NCBI GenBank assembly: GCA_015680685.1
Contig: MNCI01023539.1
Span: forward strand, 756,948 to 820,947
Length of the DNA stretch: 64,000 nucleotides
Direction: 5' to 3'
DNA from: Gnetum montanum
Lineage: Eukaryota; Streptophyta; Gnetopsida; Gnetales; Gnetaceae
Below are positions 36,071 through 48,651 of the stretch, in pieces. Each line of letters begins with the position of its first letter. Within the stretch, counting starts at the first letter, position 1. The notes under the pieces are model-generated. The model was not told the origin of the DNA and made no database searches. It worked only from the letters and a program-made list of their open reading frames with translations. Both the position numbers and the translations under genes were made by a program.

Positions 36071-36640
36071 TTTACTACACTACAAAAAGAATTCATCAAG
36101 AAAGTGATCAAAAAGTGGATATTCATCCTCTTTGTTGTTCCATCTTAACCGAGATAAATGATCAACAACAACATTCTCAGTGCCTTTACGATCTATCATC
36201 ATAAAAACAAATTCTTGTAAGATTATGAGCCATCGTATGATGCGAGGGCTCACCGTTGGTTTATTCAGTAGGAACCGAATTGCACTATGGTTTATGTGTA
36301 CAAATACCTTATCGCCCAATACATAGTTCCTAAACTTATCTAGTGTAAACACCATAACCGTTAACTCCTTCTCTATTATTATGTAGTTAAGTTGTGCACT
36401 AGTAATACTTCAACTTGCATAGTGGATGCAATAGGATCATTTCTAGTCATCTAATTGCGTGAGTATGGATCCTAAGGCAAAGTTGGACGTGTCAGTCATT
36501 ATATGGAATGGCTTGGACCAGTCAAGAGCTTGTAGAATGGGTGTTTCTACAAGCTTTTTCTTCAAGGTTTGGAAAGCTAGTTCACATTCCTTGGTCCATT
36601 CAAAAGGTATATCCTTTTTCATTAGTTCAACCAATGGTTT
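36071..36640 (-). pseudogene. pol: Element D RNase H domain of pol, decayed
   Basis: Two frames carry the landmarks. 36443-36634 has PFEWTKECELAFQTLKKKL and PFHIMTDTSNFALGSIL with the first catalytic Asp. 36080-36355 has VFVHINHSAIRFLLNKP, the family's TDHSA motif with Ile-Asn for Thr-Asp, then RIIRWLIILQEF and NVVVDHLSRLRW. It is among the better preserved copies in the window. Confidence 0.88.
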
Positions 36641-37440
36641 TGCAACCTTTGAAAAGTTCTTTATGAATCTTCTATAATAGCCATTGTGTCCAAGGAATGA
36701 TTGGATGTCTTTTACAGTTTCAGGTTGGCATGTGATTCCTTGGATGAATTTGATCTTTTTAGGGTCTACCTTTATCCTTGTTTGTAAAATCTTATGCCCT
36801 AATACTACACCTTCTTAGACCATTAAATGGATTTTTTGTAGTTGAGCCTTAAGTTGATTTCAACACATCATTTCAGTACCTGCTCTAATCGGTCTAGTGC
36901 ATGTTCAAAGTTTGTTCTGTAGGTGGAGAAATCATCCATGAAGACCTCTACACCATTCCCTATTTACTATTGAAAGATAGTTAGAGCCAAACATTGAAAC
37001 ATTTCAAGAGCATTGCATAAGCCAAACGGCATCTATTTGTATGAAAATGTCCCCTAAGGACTTGAGAACATGGTCTTGGCTTGGTCTTCTAGTGCTATTT
37101 GGATTTGTTCGTATCCACTGTACCCATCCAAAAAACTATAGTAGCGATGCCCTCCAATGGTCTCTAAGACTTGGTCGACGAATGGCAATGGAAAGTGGTC
37201 TTTGAATGTTGCCATGTTTAGTAGCCTAAAGCCTATACACACCCTCCATTTACCTCCCTTTTTGGACACAATAACTAATGGACTAAGCCATTTTCTATCA
37301 GCAATGGGGTAGATGAACCCAGCTATTAAAAGTCATTCAATTTCTTCTTTAACCACTTGCTTCAACTTTGGGTTCAATCACCTTTGTAGTTGTCATCGAG
37401 GCTTTATGGAGGGGTCAATGTAAATCCTATGTTAGCATAT
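36641..37440 (-). pseudogene. pol: Element D reverse transcriptase domain of pol, decayed
   Basis: Sense motifs are GFIYPIADRKWLSPLVIVSK, GGKWRVCIGFRLLNM, TFKDHFPLPFVDQVLE, YYSFLDGYSGYEQIQI, MPFGLCNA and the catalytic VFMDDFST near 36925-36955. Both catalytic Asp residues are kept, unlike elements A and E. The FLDGYSGY wording places it with Athila-type elements. Confidence 0.9.
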
Positions 37441-37911
37441 CCTAGGGTCTATTCTAATTAATTTAAAATATGACCAAGCAAAGGCTTTCAACCATTTGTT
37501 CACCATTCACAGCAATCTCTCTTTTTGTTAACGAGCAAGCTTAGCATTAGTAATTACCAATTTTCCATTTTTGAGAAATGTATACTCCATACTAATGGGC
37601 AATGGTTTTAACTCAAGGTGTTCTTTCTTAAAGTTGTCAAGGATTTCCAACTTCCCCTAGTTGATATTTTCAATGTCAAGACTTGGAAGTTGGCAATGAA
37701 CTTGCTCTAATGTATCTATGCTATCAATGTAAGCGCAAGTCAAACCCTCAATTGGTTCCATGCATATAGTTGAATTGCTCTATTAGTCAACTGTCAGGCA
37801 CTGGGTGCCTTCCTGTCTTGTGGCTACTACATATAGGCATCTTTGTATGTTAGTTACTTGTGCACACTAGTTGCATGTAGGCAATGTTAAACGTTATACG
37901 AACTAGGACTT
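37441..37911 (-). pseudogene. pol: Element D linker between protease and RT
   Basis: In sense orientation it includes the counterpart of A's EQVH-SL...LELK.LP...YTFLKNGKL block and a heavily interrupted stretch before the RT. No catalytic motif is expected here. Confidence 0.6.
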
Positions 37912-38501
37912 CTACATGCAATTACACCATGTGTCACTGTATGTGATGCATGGAACTTTCTTCTTCTTAATATTTTCGAACGTATTTTCCCTTGATATCT
38001 CTAGGGAAAGATCATGTATTCCTAGACATGCATCAATTGTGCTTAGCCATGCTCTTCCCATTATGATTGGGAAGTCCCCCTTATAGTTGTTGACTTGAAT
38101 CACTAGGAAGTTGGCTAGATATGACCATCCACAAATAGTGGTGACAATGTCCTCCACAAGTTCTAATGGGATAGTAATCGAGTGGTCAATCAACTCTAAA
38201 AGAATGTCACTCTTTATAGTGGAGGTAAGTTCCAGGCTTTGTATATTTCTTGAGAGATTAAGTTGACACCAGAACCTAAATCGAAAAGAGCTTTGCAAGG
38301 TTCATTCCCAGCAATTTGTAAATATATAAGAGGACTCCCAGGATCATAAAATTTCCTAGGAAGATGGCTAGCCTTAATCCAATCAGTAATGGCATGCATC
38401 AACATGACTATGTGCATTGCATGTGGCCTTTGATTTGAAGGGAGTTCCAAAGTTTCAAATGATGGTGAGGCCTTTGGAGAGTTAGCCACTTGTGACTGCA
38501 A
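37912..38501 (-). pseudogene. pol: Element D protease domain of pol, one frameshift
   Basis: The first frame (38501-38214) has GSPLIYLQIAGNEPCKALF, then DLGSGVNLIS, the aspartic protease active site in the DLG form typical of Athila-type elements. After a frameshift near 38230-38298 the second frame carries LELIDHSITIPLELVEDIV, YLANFLVIQVNNYKGDFPII and MGRAWLST, then LSLEISRENTF. The catalytic Asp is intact, and the frameshift alone breaks the domain. Confidence 0.88.
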
Positions 38502-40938
38502 GGACTTGGTTGGACTATCGATCCTAAAGAAATGTCTCTTCTTTACATGATTTTATGAACCAATAGTAGGGTGATGATTAATAGCCCTTGTAGTGTTACA
38601 TTGCTGCAACTAGGTAGGGAGCTCACATTGCATAGTTAGAGCAAGTGGTAATGGAGTTAAGGGTGGAAGCGATACAGCTAGATGAGAAGGATAGTATCTT
38701 TGTGAAACATCACCCCTAGGAGAAAGAGTTCTATAATACTCATGGGCTTGGTAGTGAGGCTAGGGAGTGACATGACCAATAGAGTCACATGGAGAGATCA
38801 GTTGCTACATGTAGTATCCATATGGGCTAGGTTGATGATAAGGGTATTGTTGATGTGGTGGTGGCATTCCCCATGATTGTGGGTGCTACCACTATTGGTA
38901 CTACTCATTTGGTTGTGGTGGAGTTCCACTTGTATAATACGTCAAGGGTTGGTGAAACTATCTTAGATTACCTTGGGGATAAGGTAACCTTCGAGGTGTT
39001 TACGTTCTATTTAATCATGGGTTGAGTGCATACATCCCAGGCTCTTGCAAATTTGAGATTATAGGACAACATCCCTTAGGATGGTCGTATTGGCATATCT
39101 CACATCCACCATCATTGTTTTTATCTGAATCCACAACCTCTTTGATGATGTAAACTTTTCCCTTACCTTTATTATGTGCATATTTAGTTTCTTTCTTTTT
39201 ACTCCTTTCTCGATCACTACTGGGTTCCCTAGACTCCTCTACTATTTTGAGAATGGTTTAAAATCTATTATCTAGGGAGTTCCAAATTTAGTCCACCTTT
39301 GTTGATACTTCTGATGCAAGTTTATAAATGGGCAAAGTTTTCCTATTCACCATCTCTTCAAGTGGTGACTCTTCTTCATCCTCACAAAATCTAATTTCCT
39401 TCCTTTGGAGAGAAGGATCTCTATTGTATTCCTCTACACACTCTCTTTTCCTTAACTCATCTTCCTCTTTGGCAACTTGCTCCAACAACCTTTGTACTTG
39501 ATGGACTCTAAGCTCAAGTAGTCTTCCTTAGGCATAAGTCCCAAGGATTCTTCATGTTTTGTGCCTAAGCCCATCTACAAGATGGCGTAGTTGTTCCCTC
39601 TGCAAGTAACCATGGCCTAGGAAATGATATAACAGTGCATAATATTAGCCCACGGTAGCATCCAAGGTTTCATGTCCTCCTTGTTTTCATCCTTGGATTT
39701 TCTTTTGCAGGTTGGACACTCGAGAGTATGTTTAATACTTATCATTGAATAGATCTAACATGGTACTCCATCAGTGAATGGACTCTAGTTCTAAAGACCG
39801 GTACTAGATTTCTGCTTCCTTGATCAATTTCCGTGGAAACAACTTGAGTTTTTGCCACTCATTTTCTATGTTCTGCAAGGCACATGCATCGTGAAATTCT
39901 TGCAAATGATTTTGAGGATCAATGTTGTGTCCCCCTTCAAATCGTGGAATATTATTCATGTCTAATCTTTTGATCCTACTATCTTTTTGGTGCCTTGTTG
40001 GGATTCTAACAACCTTAGTTATATCTAGCATACTTTGGGTAGCAAGTAGCAGTTCATCGTAATCATATTCTATATGGCGTGTATGATGCCTATGTTGTTT
40101 CCTACTCTCCCTCCTTTCGTGGTGTTTCTCTAGAATGTTCTCATTCACTTTCTTGACCATTTTGTCTATCATTCCTATTTCACCTATCATTATCCTCAAG
40201 GTCTTTCCATCTATGACTGTATTCCGATCCTAAAGGAGAGGGGGAAGGAGATGATGAAGGTGAGGAGGGAGGAGGACCATCACCATGATGGTGCCTGCTA
40301 CCTTCTCTTCGGTGATCATGACCTCAATCATAGTTATGATCATAATGTCCATCTTTGTCATGTGTTCATGTCCCTTTTTCAGACCCTTTGTGTTCGTCGA
40401 TACTAGAATCTAGATTATGGATAGTTGAGTGAAGATTCTGATACACAACCCCTTGACCAAAGTCCATGAGAGGAACATCATTATGTGGAAGACCTCCTAA
40501 GACAGGTTCACCATCCTCATTTTTTCCTATGACATATGGAACATCCAATGACCACTTTTCCTCCATAGATTTATGATGTCTCTCCTGTTGTAAGTCCCTT
40601 TGACGTTGCACCTTCATGGGTCAATACTCTCTCAAGTCGTGTTCATGCATAACGTACTCTACCTATAAGTGTTGCATACCAATTCATGTGAGGGCATGAA
40701 GAAGCATGCTTTGCACTGAAAAATTGGGAGGTAACACTATGTTACCTTCTAAATCATGCCAATATAGTTTTTCATCCTAGTGGAGGATAAAAGTAAAGTT
40801 TGGTATATACTCATCAGGATGAACGTATACCACACGAAATTGCTGGGGCACTAGTGGGTCATCATGTGTACTATGCCTCTAATTGTTCATTATGTCAGAT
40901 CTAGGTAGTGAGACACTCTCGTAAGAAGAAGGATACAT
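38502..40938 (-). pseudogene. gag: Element D gag, decayed
   Basis: The start is placed at the ATG on 40938-40936 (MYPSSYES). In order: YVHPDEYIPNFTFILH; an acidic segment at 40617-40366 (VPYVIGKNEDGEPVLGG); a basic His-rich linker; RIKRLDMNNIPRFEGGHNID (capsid domain, 39970-39900) with WQKLKLFPRKLI; an LR-rich helical stretch; a knuckle CEICQYDHPKGCC near 39110-39070; and a Pro/Tyr/Gln-rich tail ending in RHFFRIDSPTKSL before protease. Frameshifts occur near 40360, 39800 and 39500. Confidence 0.85.
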
Positions 40939-41064
40939 GATTAATTCTTCAATGTGAGACACTTTTCTCTTGTCTTTATAATAATTTTAAAATAACCAAC
41001 CCGAAGGATTCATTCCAACGATGGGAAGATTCCTAGGTTCTAATTAGCGCACAAACAACAAAGT

Positions 41065-41081
41065 CCTTGGCAATGATTCCA
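41065..41081 (-). other. Primer-binding site, element D
   Basis: In sense orientation TGGAATCATTGCCAAGG lies one base after the LTR. It is a decayed tRNA-Asp complement, with changes mainly G to A. Confidence 0.7.
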
Positions 41082-41082
41082 A

Positions 41083-41921
41083 TGATGAGCAACGAGGTAT
41101 CCCTATGCTCAATGATATGAATACAAACATACACACATGATTTGGTTGAATTTCAAGGACTAAGTGCTTATGCACCTTCACAGAACCCGAATGGGTTAAT
41201 CAATTGTTGTCTTCCCAAGCTTACTTGTATAATGCGATTGTATGGTTAAGTAAACTTGAGGTATATGATTTTTATATATTTTCTAATGTTTTATGTCCTA
41301 GTGCTATGAAGGGAGAAGTGAACTAATTAAGTAACTAATTTAATTTAACTAATAAACTATGCTCTAACTAGTCCTAACACCAGCATTCGTTCCTACTTGC
41401 TGTACACATCCTGAACCAGTGCAACACTACTAGGATTATCAAACGCTAATCATTACTGGGTTACCAAGTGTTCCATGCATGCTCGAAGTGGTCATACTAA
41501 GTATGCTTACTTGGGAGAGTTAACAAGGTGAGAGAGAGAACATTAATTAACTAAGAAAAACATTAAATAATTGTAAATAACATTAAATGAGCAATTCTGA
41601 ATGCTGCAAGGTTTATCACAAAGTTCATCTTTATTTTTGGCCACAAGGTGTGCTCAGGTACACAATGCTCAAATAAAGATCCATTTACTTTATGACTTCT
41701 ACTGTGGGCACTCAGAAATAATTATAACTCTAAGGAAGGAAAACCGCAAGAGTTCAGGTAAGGGACTAAGACTAACTATGCAAACCAAGATTGGCTACCT
41801 CTTATTTATAGGCGAAGAGGCGGGTCTCAACATTAGATGCCCGATATTTCTTGGTGAGCTCTGATATCATGGATCCAATATCACAAATGCAATATTGCAA
41901 CCCCGATATTGCAGTTCATCA
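41083..41921 (-). repeat. 5' LTR of element D
   Basis: It begins TGATGAGCAACGAGG and ends GTTCATCA on the plus strand. U3 GATATC/GATATTG repeats are at about 41868-41915. A minus-strand TATAAATAAG box is at 41801-41810. It is complete at both ends. Confidence 0.93.
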
Positions 41922-42409
41922 CTTTCTAATTCTTGAAACTACAAAAGTCAACAATTTTTTAAAGTTGCATTAATAAAGAAGGGAATGCATGTTTCCAAAA
42001 TAAGGAAAACCATAGAGTATGTGGATGGGTGGATGATGTGGACTCACTACCTATTACATGAAAAGAAGCCATGTCCTAGTCATCAGTAACAACATTCAAA
42101 GTCAAAAACTAGACATCGACAATCAAATTACAAATGAAACATACCACCATCGAGTAGCACATTACCACTATACCTAACACCTTATTAGCAAAAAGAGTAT
42201 AGAAACACATTAGACACAAGAAAATATAAAATAAGTAAAAGATTATGTAATAAATATCAACTATATTAATGATGGTGTAAAACAAAAACTAAGAAAAGAT
42301 CAATAACTTGAAAAACACAAATATGTAAAACAAAGATGTAAAACAAAGAATATGAAAAAAAAAATGTGTAAAACAAAAAAGTCAAAAGACTAAGGAGACA
42401 CACAAAGTG
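41922..42409 (-). other. 3' spacer of element E, part next to pol
   Basis: It resumes the E spacer after D with CTTTCTAATTCTTG. It contains the GTGGATGGGTGGATGATG block (about 42020) and the T-rich tract, here visible in sense orientation as repeated TTTGTTTTACA (about 42400-42240). Confidence 0.75.
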
Positions 42410-43815
42410 TTAGTATGGGTGGCCATCTCCCCCATGACTAAGTTGGAAGGGGAAGATCCAAAAGATTGAGTATAGTTGTCCATTTGTTGAGGTGTCTATT
42501 GAGTTGGTTGGCTTGGACTCATGGAAAGGTTTCACTTGTTGGATGTTGACTAATTGTTTCTTATCTAGGTCATCAGGTTTATAGATAATCATGGCCCTAG
42601 ACGGAAAATTCTCATCAATAATGTAAGGTCCTTTCCACAATGTTTGAAATTTGGTTCATCGGGGTACATGTGCAGGATTCCAATAGAGAACCTTGTCTCC
42701 TGGTTGAAACTTGACTTTTCTTATTTTGAGGTCATGACATTTCTTGTTGAATACCTTATGCATTTTGTTGGATGACAGGGCCATTAACCAATTTTTATTT
42801 AGCAAGTTGAGGTTCATTAATCATTCCTTTTATGCTAGACCTAGATTTAGGTCAAGGTCACAGGCTGTAGAGAGTGTACGGAGCTTAGATTAGATGGGTA
42901 GTGTTTGTAGTTTTCCATACATGAGATCATAGGGAGAACAACCTATGGGAAGCTTCTATGTGGAGCAATAGGCCTAAAAAATGTCATTTAATTTGGTGCT
43001 CCAATCCCTTTGATATTTGCTAATGGTGCACATTAGAATTTTTGTGATCCCTTCAATGTTGTGAGTTTATGCTCAACCCCCAAGCACCGCATTAATTTGT
43101 AGAAAGTGGCACCTATAAAATGAGTTTCATTATCATAAATTAATGCATGAGCCACACTAAACCTATTTATGATATTTTTTTGTACAAACCAAGAAGTAGT
43201 GATGGATGTATAGTCGATGACGACTGTTGCTTCTACCCACTTGGTGCAATAGTCAACTTAAACTATTATATATGCCTTTCCATTTGATAAAGGTGTGATG
43301 GGACCCATAAAGTCAATGCTCCAAATATTAAATGGCTTAACAGGTTGAATCCATTGCTATGTCCCCTTCATTTGAGTTGTCATTCTACCATACCTTTAGC
43401 AATGATCACAAGAATGGAAAAATTGGTGTGCATCCCTGAAGATTATTGGCCAATAATATCATGCCATGAGGATTTTTATGGTCGTGTGTCTCCCAACATA
43501 ATGGCCCCCACAAGGGCCTTCATGATCATCTCATAGAATGCGCAGTTGATTCATATCAAAGACACACCAATGTACCAGGCCATCAGGATAGACTTTGTAA
43601 AGGTTTTCAGTAATTTCCATGAAATGCTTGACCTGGTGAAAAAACTATTGTTTCTTTCTAATGTCCAGCCCTTGCAGCAATTCTTGCTTGAGTAGATAAG
43701 TGCAGATGATTTCATACCATTTTGGTTCATTGGACATTTGTGCATTAATAGCCCTTGCAAGGAGATATTCGTTAGGGAAGTGATTAGATAAGGGGCTCTC
43801 TTTCTCCTTATCATC
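42410..43815 (-). pseudogene. pol: Element E integrase domain of pol, decayed
   Basis: The C-terminal frame (42640-42410) reads WKGPYIIDENFPSRAMIIY and ends QLSHGGDGHPY. Further upstream the sense strand has KVKFQPGDKVLYWN, the core start FNIWSIDFMGPITPL near 43330-43290, and VVTVDYCTKWVEATVV. The zinc-binding start lies near 43450-43560. Stops and frame changes are scattered through it. Confidence 0.82.
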
Positions 43816-44390
43816 CCATCTTAGTCACGATAAGTGATCCTCAACCACATTCTTCACACCTTTTTGATCTACCATCATGAGATCGAACTCCTACAAAATC
43901 ACAAGCCACCGTATGACACAGGGGCTCACCATTGGTTTATTCATTAGAAATTGGATGGCACTATGATCTATGTGCACAAAAACTTCATATCCAAGAACAT
44001 AGTGCCTGAACTTCTCTAACGTAAACACCACTACCATTCATTCCTTTTCTGTGGTGGTGTACTTCAGCTATGCACCTATAATACTTTGACTTATGCAATG
44101 AATGTAATATGGATGTTTCTAATCATCCATCTACGTAAGCACTACCCCCAAAGCATAATTTCATGCATCGATCATCACATGAAATGGTCTAGATGAATCA
44201 AGTGCTTGAAGAATTAGGGTTTCAACAAGCTTTTACTTTAGTTGCTAAAATGTTGTTTCAAATATATGGATCTAGAAAAATGATGCATCCTTCTTTGTCA
44301 ATTCTACCAACAACTTGGCAATTTTGGAAAAATTCTCAATGAAGCATTGGTAGCATCCCATATGACCAATGAACGACCACACTTCTTTAA
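43816..44390 (-). pseudogene. pol: Element E RNase H domain of pol, decayed
   Basis: The sense strand shows PFHVMIDA-NYALGVVLT, EKE...VVFTLEKFRHYVLGYEVFVH, IDHSAIQFLMNKPMVSP and NVVEDHLS-LRW. These are the family's catalytic and C-terminal landmarks, with the first catalytic Asp kept. The frame is broken in several places. Confidence 0.82.
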
Positions 44391-45130
44391 CTATTTTTGG
44401 TTGATGGGTTATTCCCTAGATGACCCTTATTTTTTCAGGATCCACCTCGATTCCTGCTTTTGAGATACGGTGCCCCAAGAATATGTCCTCCTGGACCATA
44501 AGATGGCTCTTTTGCCAATTAATTTGGAGGTTTATTTTGACACATCTCTTCAACACTTGCTCAAGATGGTCCAAGGCTTGCTCGAACATAGCTCTGTAGG
44601 TAGAAAATTCATCCATGAAGACTTCTACCCCACTACCAATCTGTTGTTGGAAAATGCTGAGAACTAATCATTGGAATGTGGCTACGGCATTACATAGACC
44701 AAATGGAATTTGATGGTAAGTGAAAGTCCCCCAAGGACTTATGAAAGTTATCTTTTCCTAGTCCTCTGGTGTAATCCAAATTTGGTTATAGCCACTATAA
44801 CCATCCAGAAAGTTGTAATAGCTATCCCCAAAAATGGTGTCCAACACTTGGTCAACAAAAAGCAATGGAAAATGATCTTTGAAAGTTACCATGTTGAGTA
44901 GCCAAAAGTTGATGCACAACTATCATTTTCCTCCTTTGTTGGGTACAATCATGAGTGAACTGACCCACTCATTATGTATGATAAGGTAGATGAATCCTAC
45001 TTTGAGGAGTTGTTCAATCTCCTCTTTGACAATCTACTTTAATTTGGGATTCAAATGCCACTATGGCTATCATTTTGGCTTAAAGGTAGGGTCAATGTAT
45101 ATTTAGTGCTAGCATATTCCTCTACCTATC
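44391..45130 (-). pseudogene. pol: Element E reverse transcriptase domain of pol, decayed
   Basis: A frame at 44616-44416 starts MDEFSTYRAMFEQALDHLEQ and ends EDIFLGHRISKAGIEVDPEK. The active-site pair is Asp-Glu, as in element A. Upstream in sense orientation are YYNFLDGYSGYNQIWIT and FGLCNAVATFQ. It is inactive, both from frame breaks and from the changed catalytic residue. Confidence 0.88.
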
Positions 45131-45584
45131 TCAGTGAGCTCAGAATATGACCAAGCAAAGGCTGCTAACCATTTTTTCACAACTTTTATCAACATTTTTT
45201 TTCTTCTATAGCAAGCTTGGAATTAATGATGACCAACCTTCCATTTTTTAAGAATACATACTCCATCCCAGCCCATAGTGCCTTCAATTTAAGGGATTCT
45301 TGTCTAAAATTGTCACGAATCTCAAACTCTCCCCAATTGATATCATCATTTACTCCTTCAGAAAGTTGGTAATGAATCTACTCAAGTTCATCCATACTTT
45401 CAACATACTCGTATATTAGGCCCTCAATAGGTTCAATGCACAATTTACTATTGCTACAATCATTTATTAGCCACTGGATGCCTTCTTGTTTTGTGGCTAC
45501 TACGTATAGGCATCTTTGGATTTCAGCTTCTAGTGCACATTGCTTGCATGCAGAGATAGATGTTCACTTCAATGACCATAACTT
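45131..45584 (-). pseudogene. pol: Element E linker between protease and RT
   Basis: It corresponds to the A linker (LELKDLP...YAFL): the sense strand reads LKLKALWAGMEYVFLKNGRL around 45290-45240. It is interrupted by stops. Confidence 0.65.
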
Positions 45585-46169
45585 CTACACACAATGGCAC
45601 CTTGAATCACTGTCTAGGATACATGGAACCCTCTTCTTCTTGATTTTTCCAAATTCATTTTCTTTTGATATCTCCAAGGAAAGATCTCTAATGTCCATTT
45701 TGGCATTAATAGTGCTTAACCACATCCTTCCCATAATAATTGGAAAGTCCCCCTTGTAGTTCTCCACCTCGATTACTAGGAAGTTGGTAGGATATGACCA
45801 CCCACAAATGCTGGTTACGATGTACTCTACCAATCCCAATGGAATAGTGATAGATTGGTCCACTAGTTCTAGCCAAATGTTACTCTTCTTCAAGAGAGGA
45901 AGGTTCCACATTATGTACATCTCATGCAAGATCAGATTAACACCAGAACTAGAGTTAAGAAGAGCTTGACAAGGCTCATTCCTAGCAATTTGCAAATATA
46001 CTAGGGGACTCTCGAAATTAGCTAACTTTTTGGACAAGTTACCAGCTTGAATCCAATCAAATACAACATGGATCAACATTACAGTATGGATTCGAGAGGG
46101 ATTTTGATTTGAAGGGGACTCGGATAGAGGTGAGATAGAGGAAGGTGGAGGAGCAAGGTTACCAACCAT
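45585..46169 (-). pseudogene. pol: Element E protease domain, open for 194 codons but active site lost
   Basis: This is the longest open frame in the window. Landmarks are ESPLVYLQIARNEPCQALL, then NSSSGVNLI in place of DLGASVNL, WLELVDQSITIPLGLVE, SYPTNFLVIEVENYKGDFPI, MGRMWLSTI and LSLEISKENEF, with a basic end and a stop. The catalytic Asp is Asn, so the domain is dead even though the frame is open. Confidence 0.88.
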
Positions 46170-48520
46170 TGATGTGTTTAAGGGCTTTGGTGAACTTCAA
46201 GGTCAGAAGAATGATCTTTTCTTTATTCATGGTTCTGACTTGCATGGATGAAGCAAGTGGCAGCTATGCAGGAGATGGAGGAGTAGGTGCAGGGATAGGA
46301 CATGCATGAGGATAGTAGGTGGCATCCCTCCTAGGATAGGATAATTGGTATACTTCAAGAGGGTAGTAGTGAGGTTGGTAAGTGGTAACATGACCAGAGG
46401 AGTCCCATGGAGATGAAGGTTGCTGAACATAGTAACCATAGGGATGGGATTGCTAGTAAGGGTATTGCTATCTTGGAGGTGGCAACACCCACGATTGTGG
46501 TTGTTACCACTATTGGTACAATTTGTAGGGTTGCAGTGGAGTTCCACTTGTATATAACTACTATGGTTGGTGAAACTATCAAGGATTTCCTTGTGGATAA
46601 GGCAATCTTTTGGGTGTTTACCTTTGTGCAAGTCGTGGATGTAAGGCATACACCCCAGATTCCTGCAAGTGTGACATAACTAGACAACATTCCTTAGGAT
46701 TTTCATACTGATAGACATGACAACCGCTATCATCATCTGAGTCACTATCTGTAGCCATCTCTATCATAGCCATTTTACCCTTACCCTTAGATATGGCACA
46801 TTCAGCTTCCTTACGTCTGCGGCACTCACGCTCACCACTTTAATCCTTGGACTCTTCAAAAATTTTTAAGATAGCTTGAAACCTATTGTCCATGGAGTCC
46901 CATAATTGGTCAACCTTAGCCATGATTTCTTATTGCAATTTTTGGAGTGGCAAGGTTTTTTTATTAGCCACCTCATCTCTAGTTAATTCATCTTCACTAC
47001 CACAAAATCAAACCTCCCTTTTACAAATACAAGGGTCCCTATTGTATTCCTTTGCACTTTCTCATTTTCTCAATTCTCCCTCCTCTTTGGCTACTTGCTC
47101 AATTAACTTTTAAATTTGATGAGTTCTTAACTCTATCAATCTCCCTTGGGCATAGATGCCAAGGGTTTTCCTTGTTTCAAACCGTAACCCTTCTATGATA
47201 TGGCGAAGCTAATCAAGCTAAGAGTATCCATGGACAGGGCACCTATGCAATAGAGAGTAGTATCAGCCAATAGCAGCATCCAAGGGCTCATGATTTTCTT
47301 GTTTCCACCCTTGAATTTGCTTCCTCAAATTGGATGCTTGGGAGTACATTTGATATTTGTTATTGAACAATTCCAACATCATACTCCACCGCTTAATTGA
47401 TTTTGGTTCCAAGGATCAGTACTAATTTTTTTCTTCCTTTATGAGTGTCCTTGGAAATAATTTTAGCTTTTTCCAATCATTCTCAATATTCTACACGGCA
47501 CATGCATCTTGGAAGGCTTGAAGATGATTTTGTGGATCAGCATCGTACCCTCCCTCAAATCAAGGGGTGTTTTTCATGTCCAACATTTTTATGCTGCTAT
47601 CCTTCATGTGCCTTGTTGGAATTCTCATAGCCTCTGCAATGTTCAACATGCCCCAAGTGGTAAGTAGAGGTTCATCAATGCCATGGTGATGGTGCCTATG
47701 ATGTTCTCTACTAGCCATTCTTTCTTGATGATGGGTTTCTCTGTATTTCCCATGTCTTCAGTCACGACTATCCCAATGGTCCCTTCTATTGTTTTGGTCT
47801 CATCGATCATCTTCATCATGGTTATTCCTTCTATGGCCACGATTTGAGCTAGATGAAGAAGAGAAAGAAGATGATTAAGGGAAATAAGAAGGAGTACTTG
47901 CTCTGCATTGATGCCTATCACCCTTTCTTTGATTCTTGCGACCGTGATTGTAATCATGACATTCTTTTTCCCCCTTATCTTTGCTTTCCTCTCCAAATCA
48001 ATTTTTTTCATTGGATCTCTTTTGACCAGAACCTAGATTATGAATTATGGATTGCATGTTCTGGTTGAGGGCTCCCTAAACAATGTCAAAGAGAGGAGAA
48101 TCACTAAAGAAGTGGTCGCCTCTATCAAATAGGCCAAGCGAAGGTGAAAAAGTGTTTGACCCCTTGCCCTTCACAAGCTCATGTTGGTGCTCCTACTAAC
48201 AATCCCTTAATCTTTGTGCTTCAGTGGGATGATAATCCCTTAAGTTAGGATCTCACATCTCATATTCTCCATGAAGATGTTGAAGCCCGTGTCATGCAAG
48301 CATTAGCTGAAGCATCACTGGAATAGATCGATCAAGTGATAACACAATGTTGCCTTCCATGTCACACCACCACAATAGTTCATCTTGATGCAAAATGAAG
48401 GTGAAGTCAAGTACATACTCATCAAGATGAGCATATACCACCCGGTATTGTTGAGGCACCTGGACTACCCTAGGTGGAGATGGGCTCCTGTGAGAAGAAG
48501 ATATTTTGTGTTAATGAACT
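46170..48520 (-). pseudogene. gag: Element E gag, decayed
   Basis: In sense order: VYAHLDEYVLDFTFILHQDE near 48450-48390; a leader with NIVLSLDRSIPVM; a His/Ser linker; the capsid domain around 47580-47300 (KNTP-FEGGYDADPQNHLQAFQDACA...); a helical block near 47140; a knuckle CHVYQYENPKECC near 46720, where one Cys is Tyr; and a Tyr/Pro-rich tail to 46230. Stops and frame changes are frequent, and the start codon cannot be fixed. Confidence 0.78.
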
Positions 48521-48651
48521 TATAGGTAGTGTGCAATTAAGGTTTAATTTAATTATAATAATAATTTTTTTCATAATATTTGACTCTTAGGGTTCAAATA
48601 ATAAGGTTACTAAATTTCACTCGGTTTAGATAACGCACGTAGAAATACAGT

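Larger units (their letters stand above)
32084..41921 (-). mobile_element. Element D: Athila-like gag-pol element without ORF3, nested in E
   Basis: LTRs lie at 32084-32807 (outer end lost in the gap) and 41083-41921. Between them in sense order are the primer site, gag, PR, RT, RNase H, INT and the 3' spacer. The base order CTTTC at 41922-41926 is the expected target site: element B has the uninterrupted sequence GAATCCTTTCCAATTCC at 25680-25696. D therefore inserted into the E spacer after E had inserted. Confidence 0.9.

Noticed and set aside
46227-46690. Two overlapping minus-strand frames of 111 and 140 codons and a plus-strand frame of 90 codons
   Set aside because: They are alternative frames of the Pro/Tyr-rich gag tail of element E, and the homologous frame lies between them.
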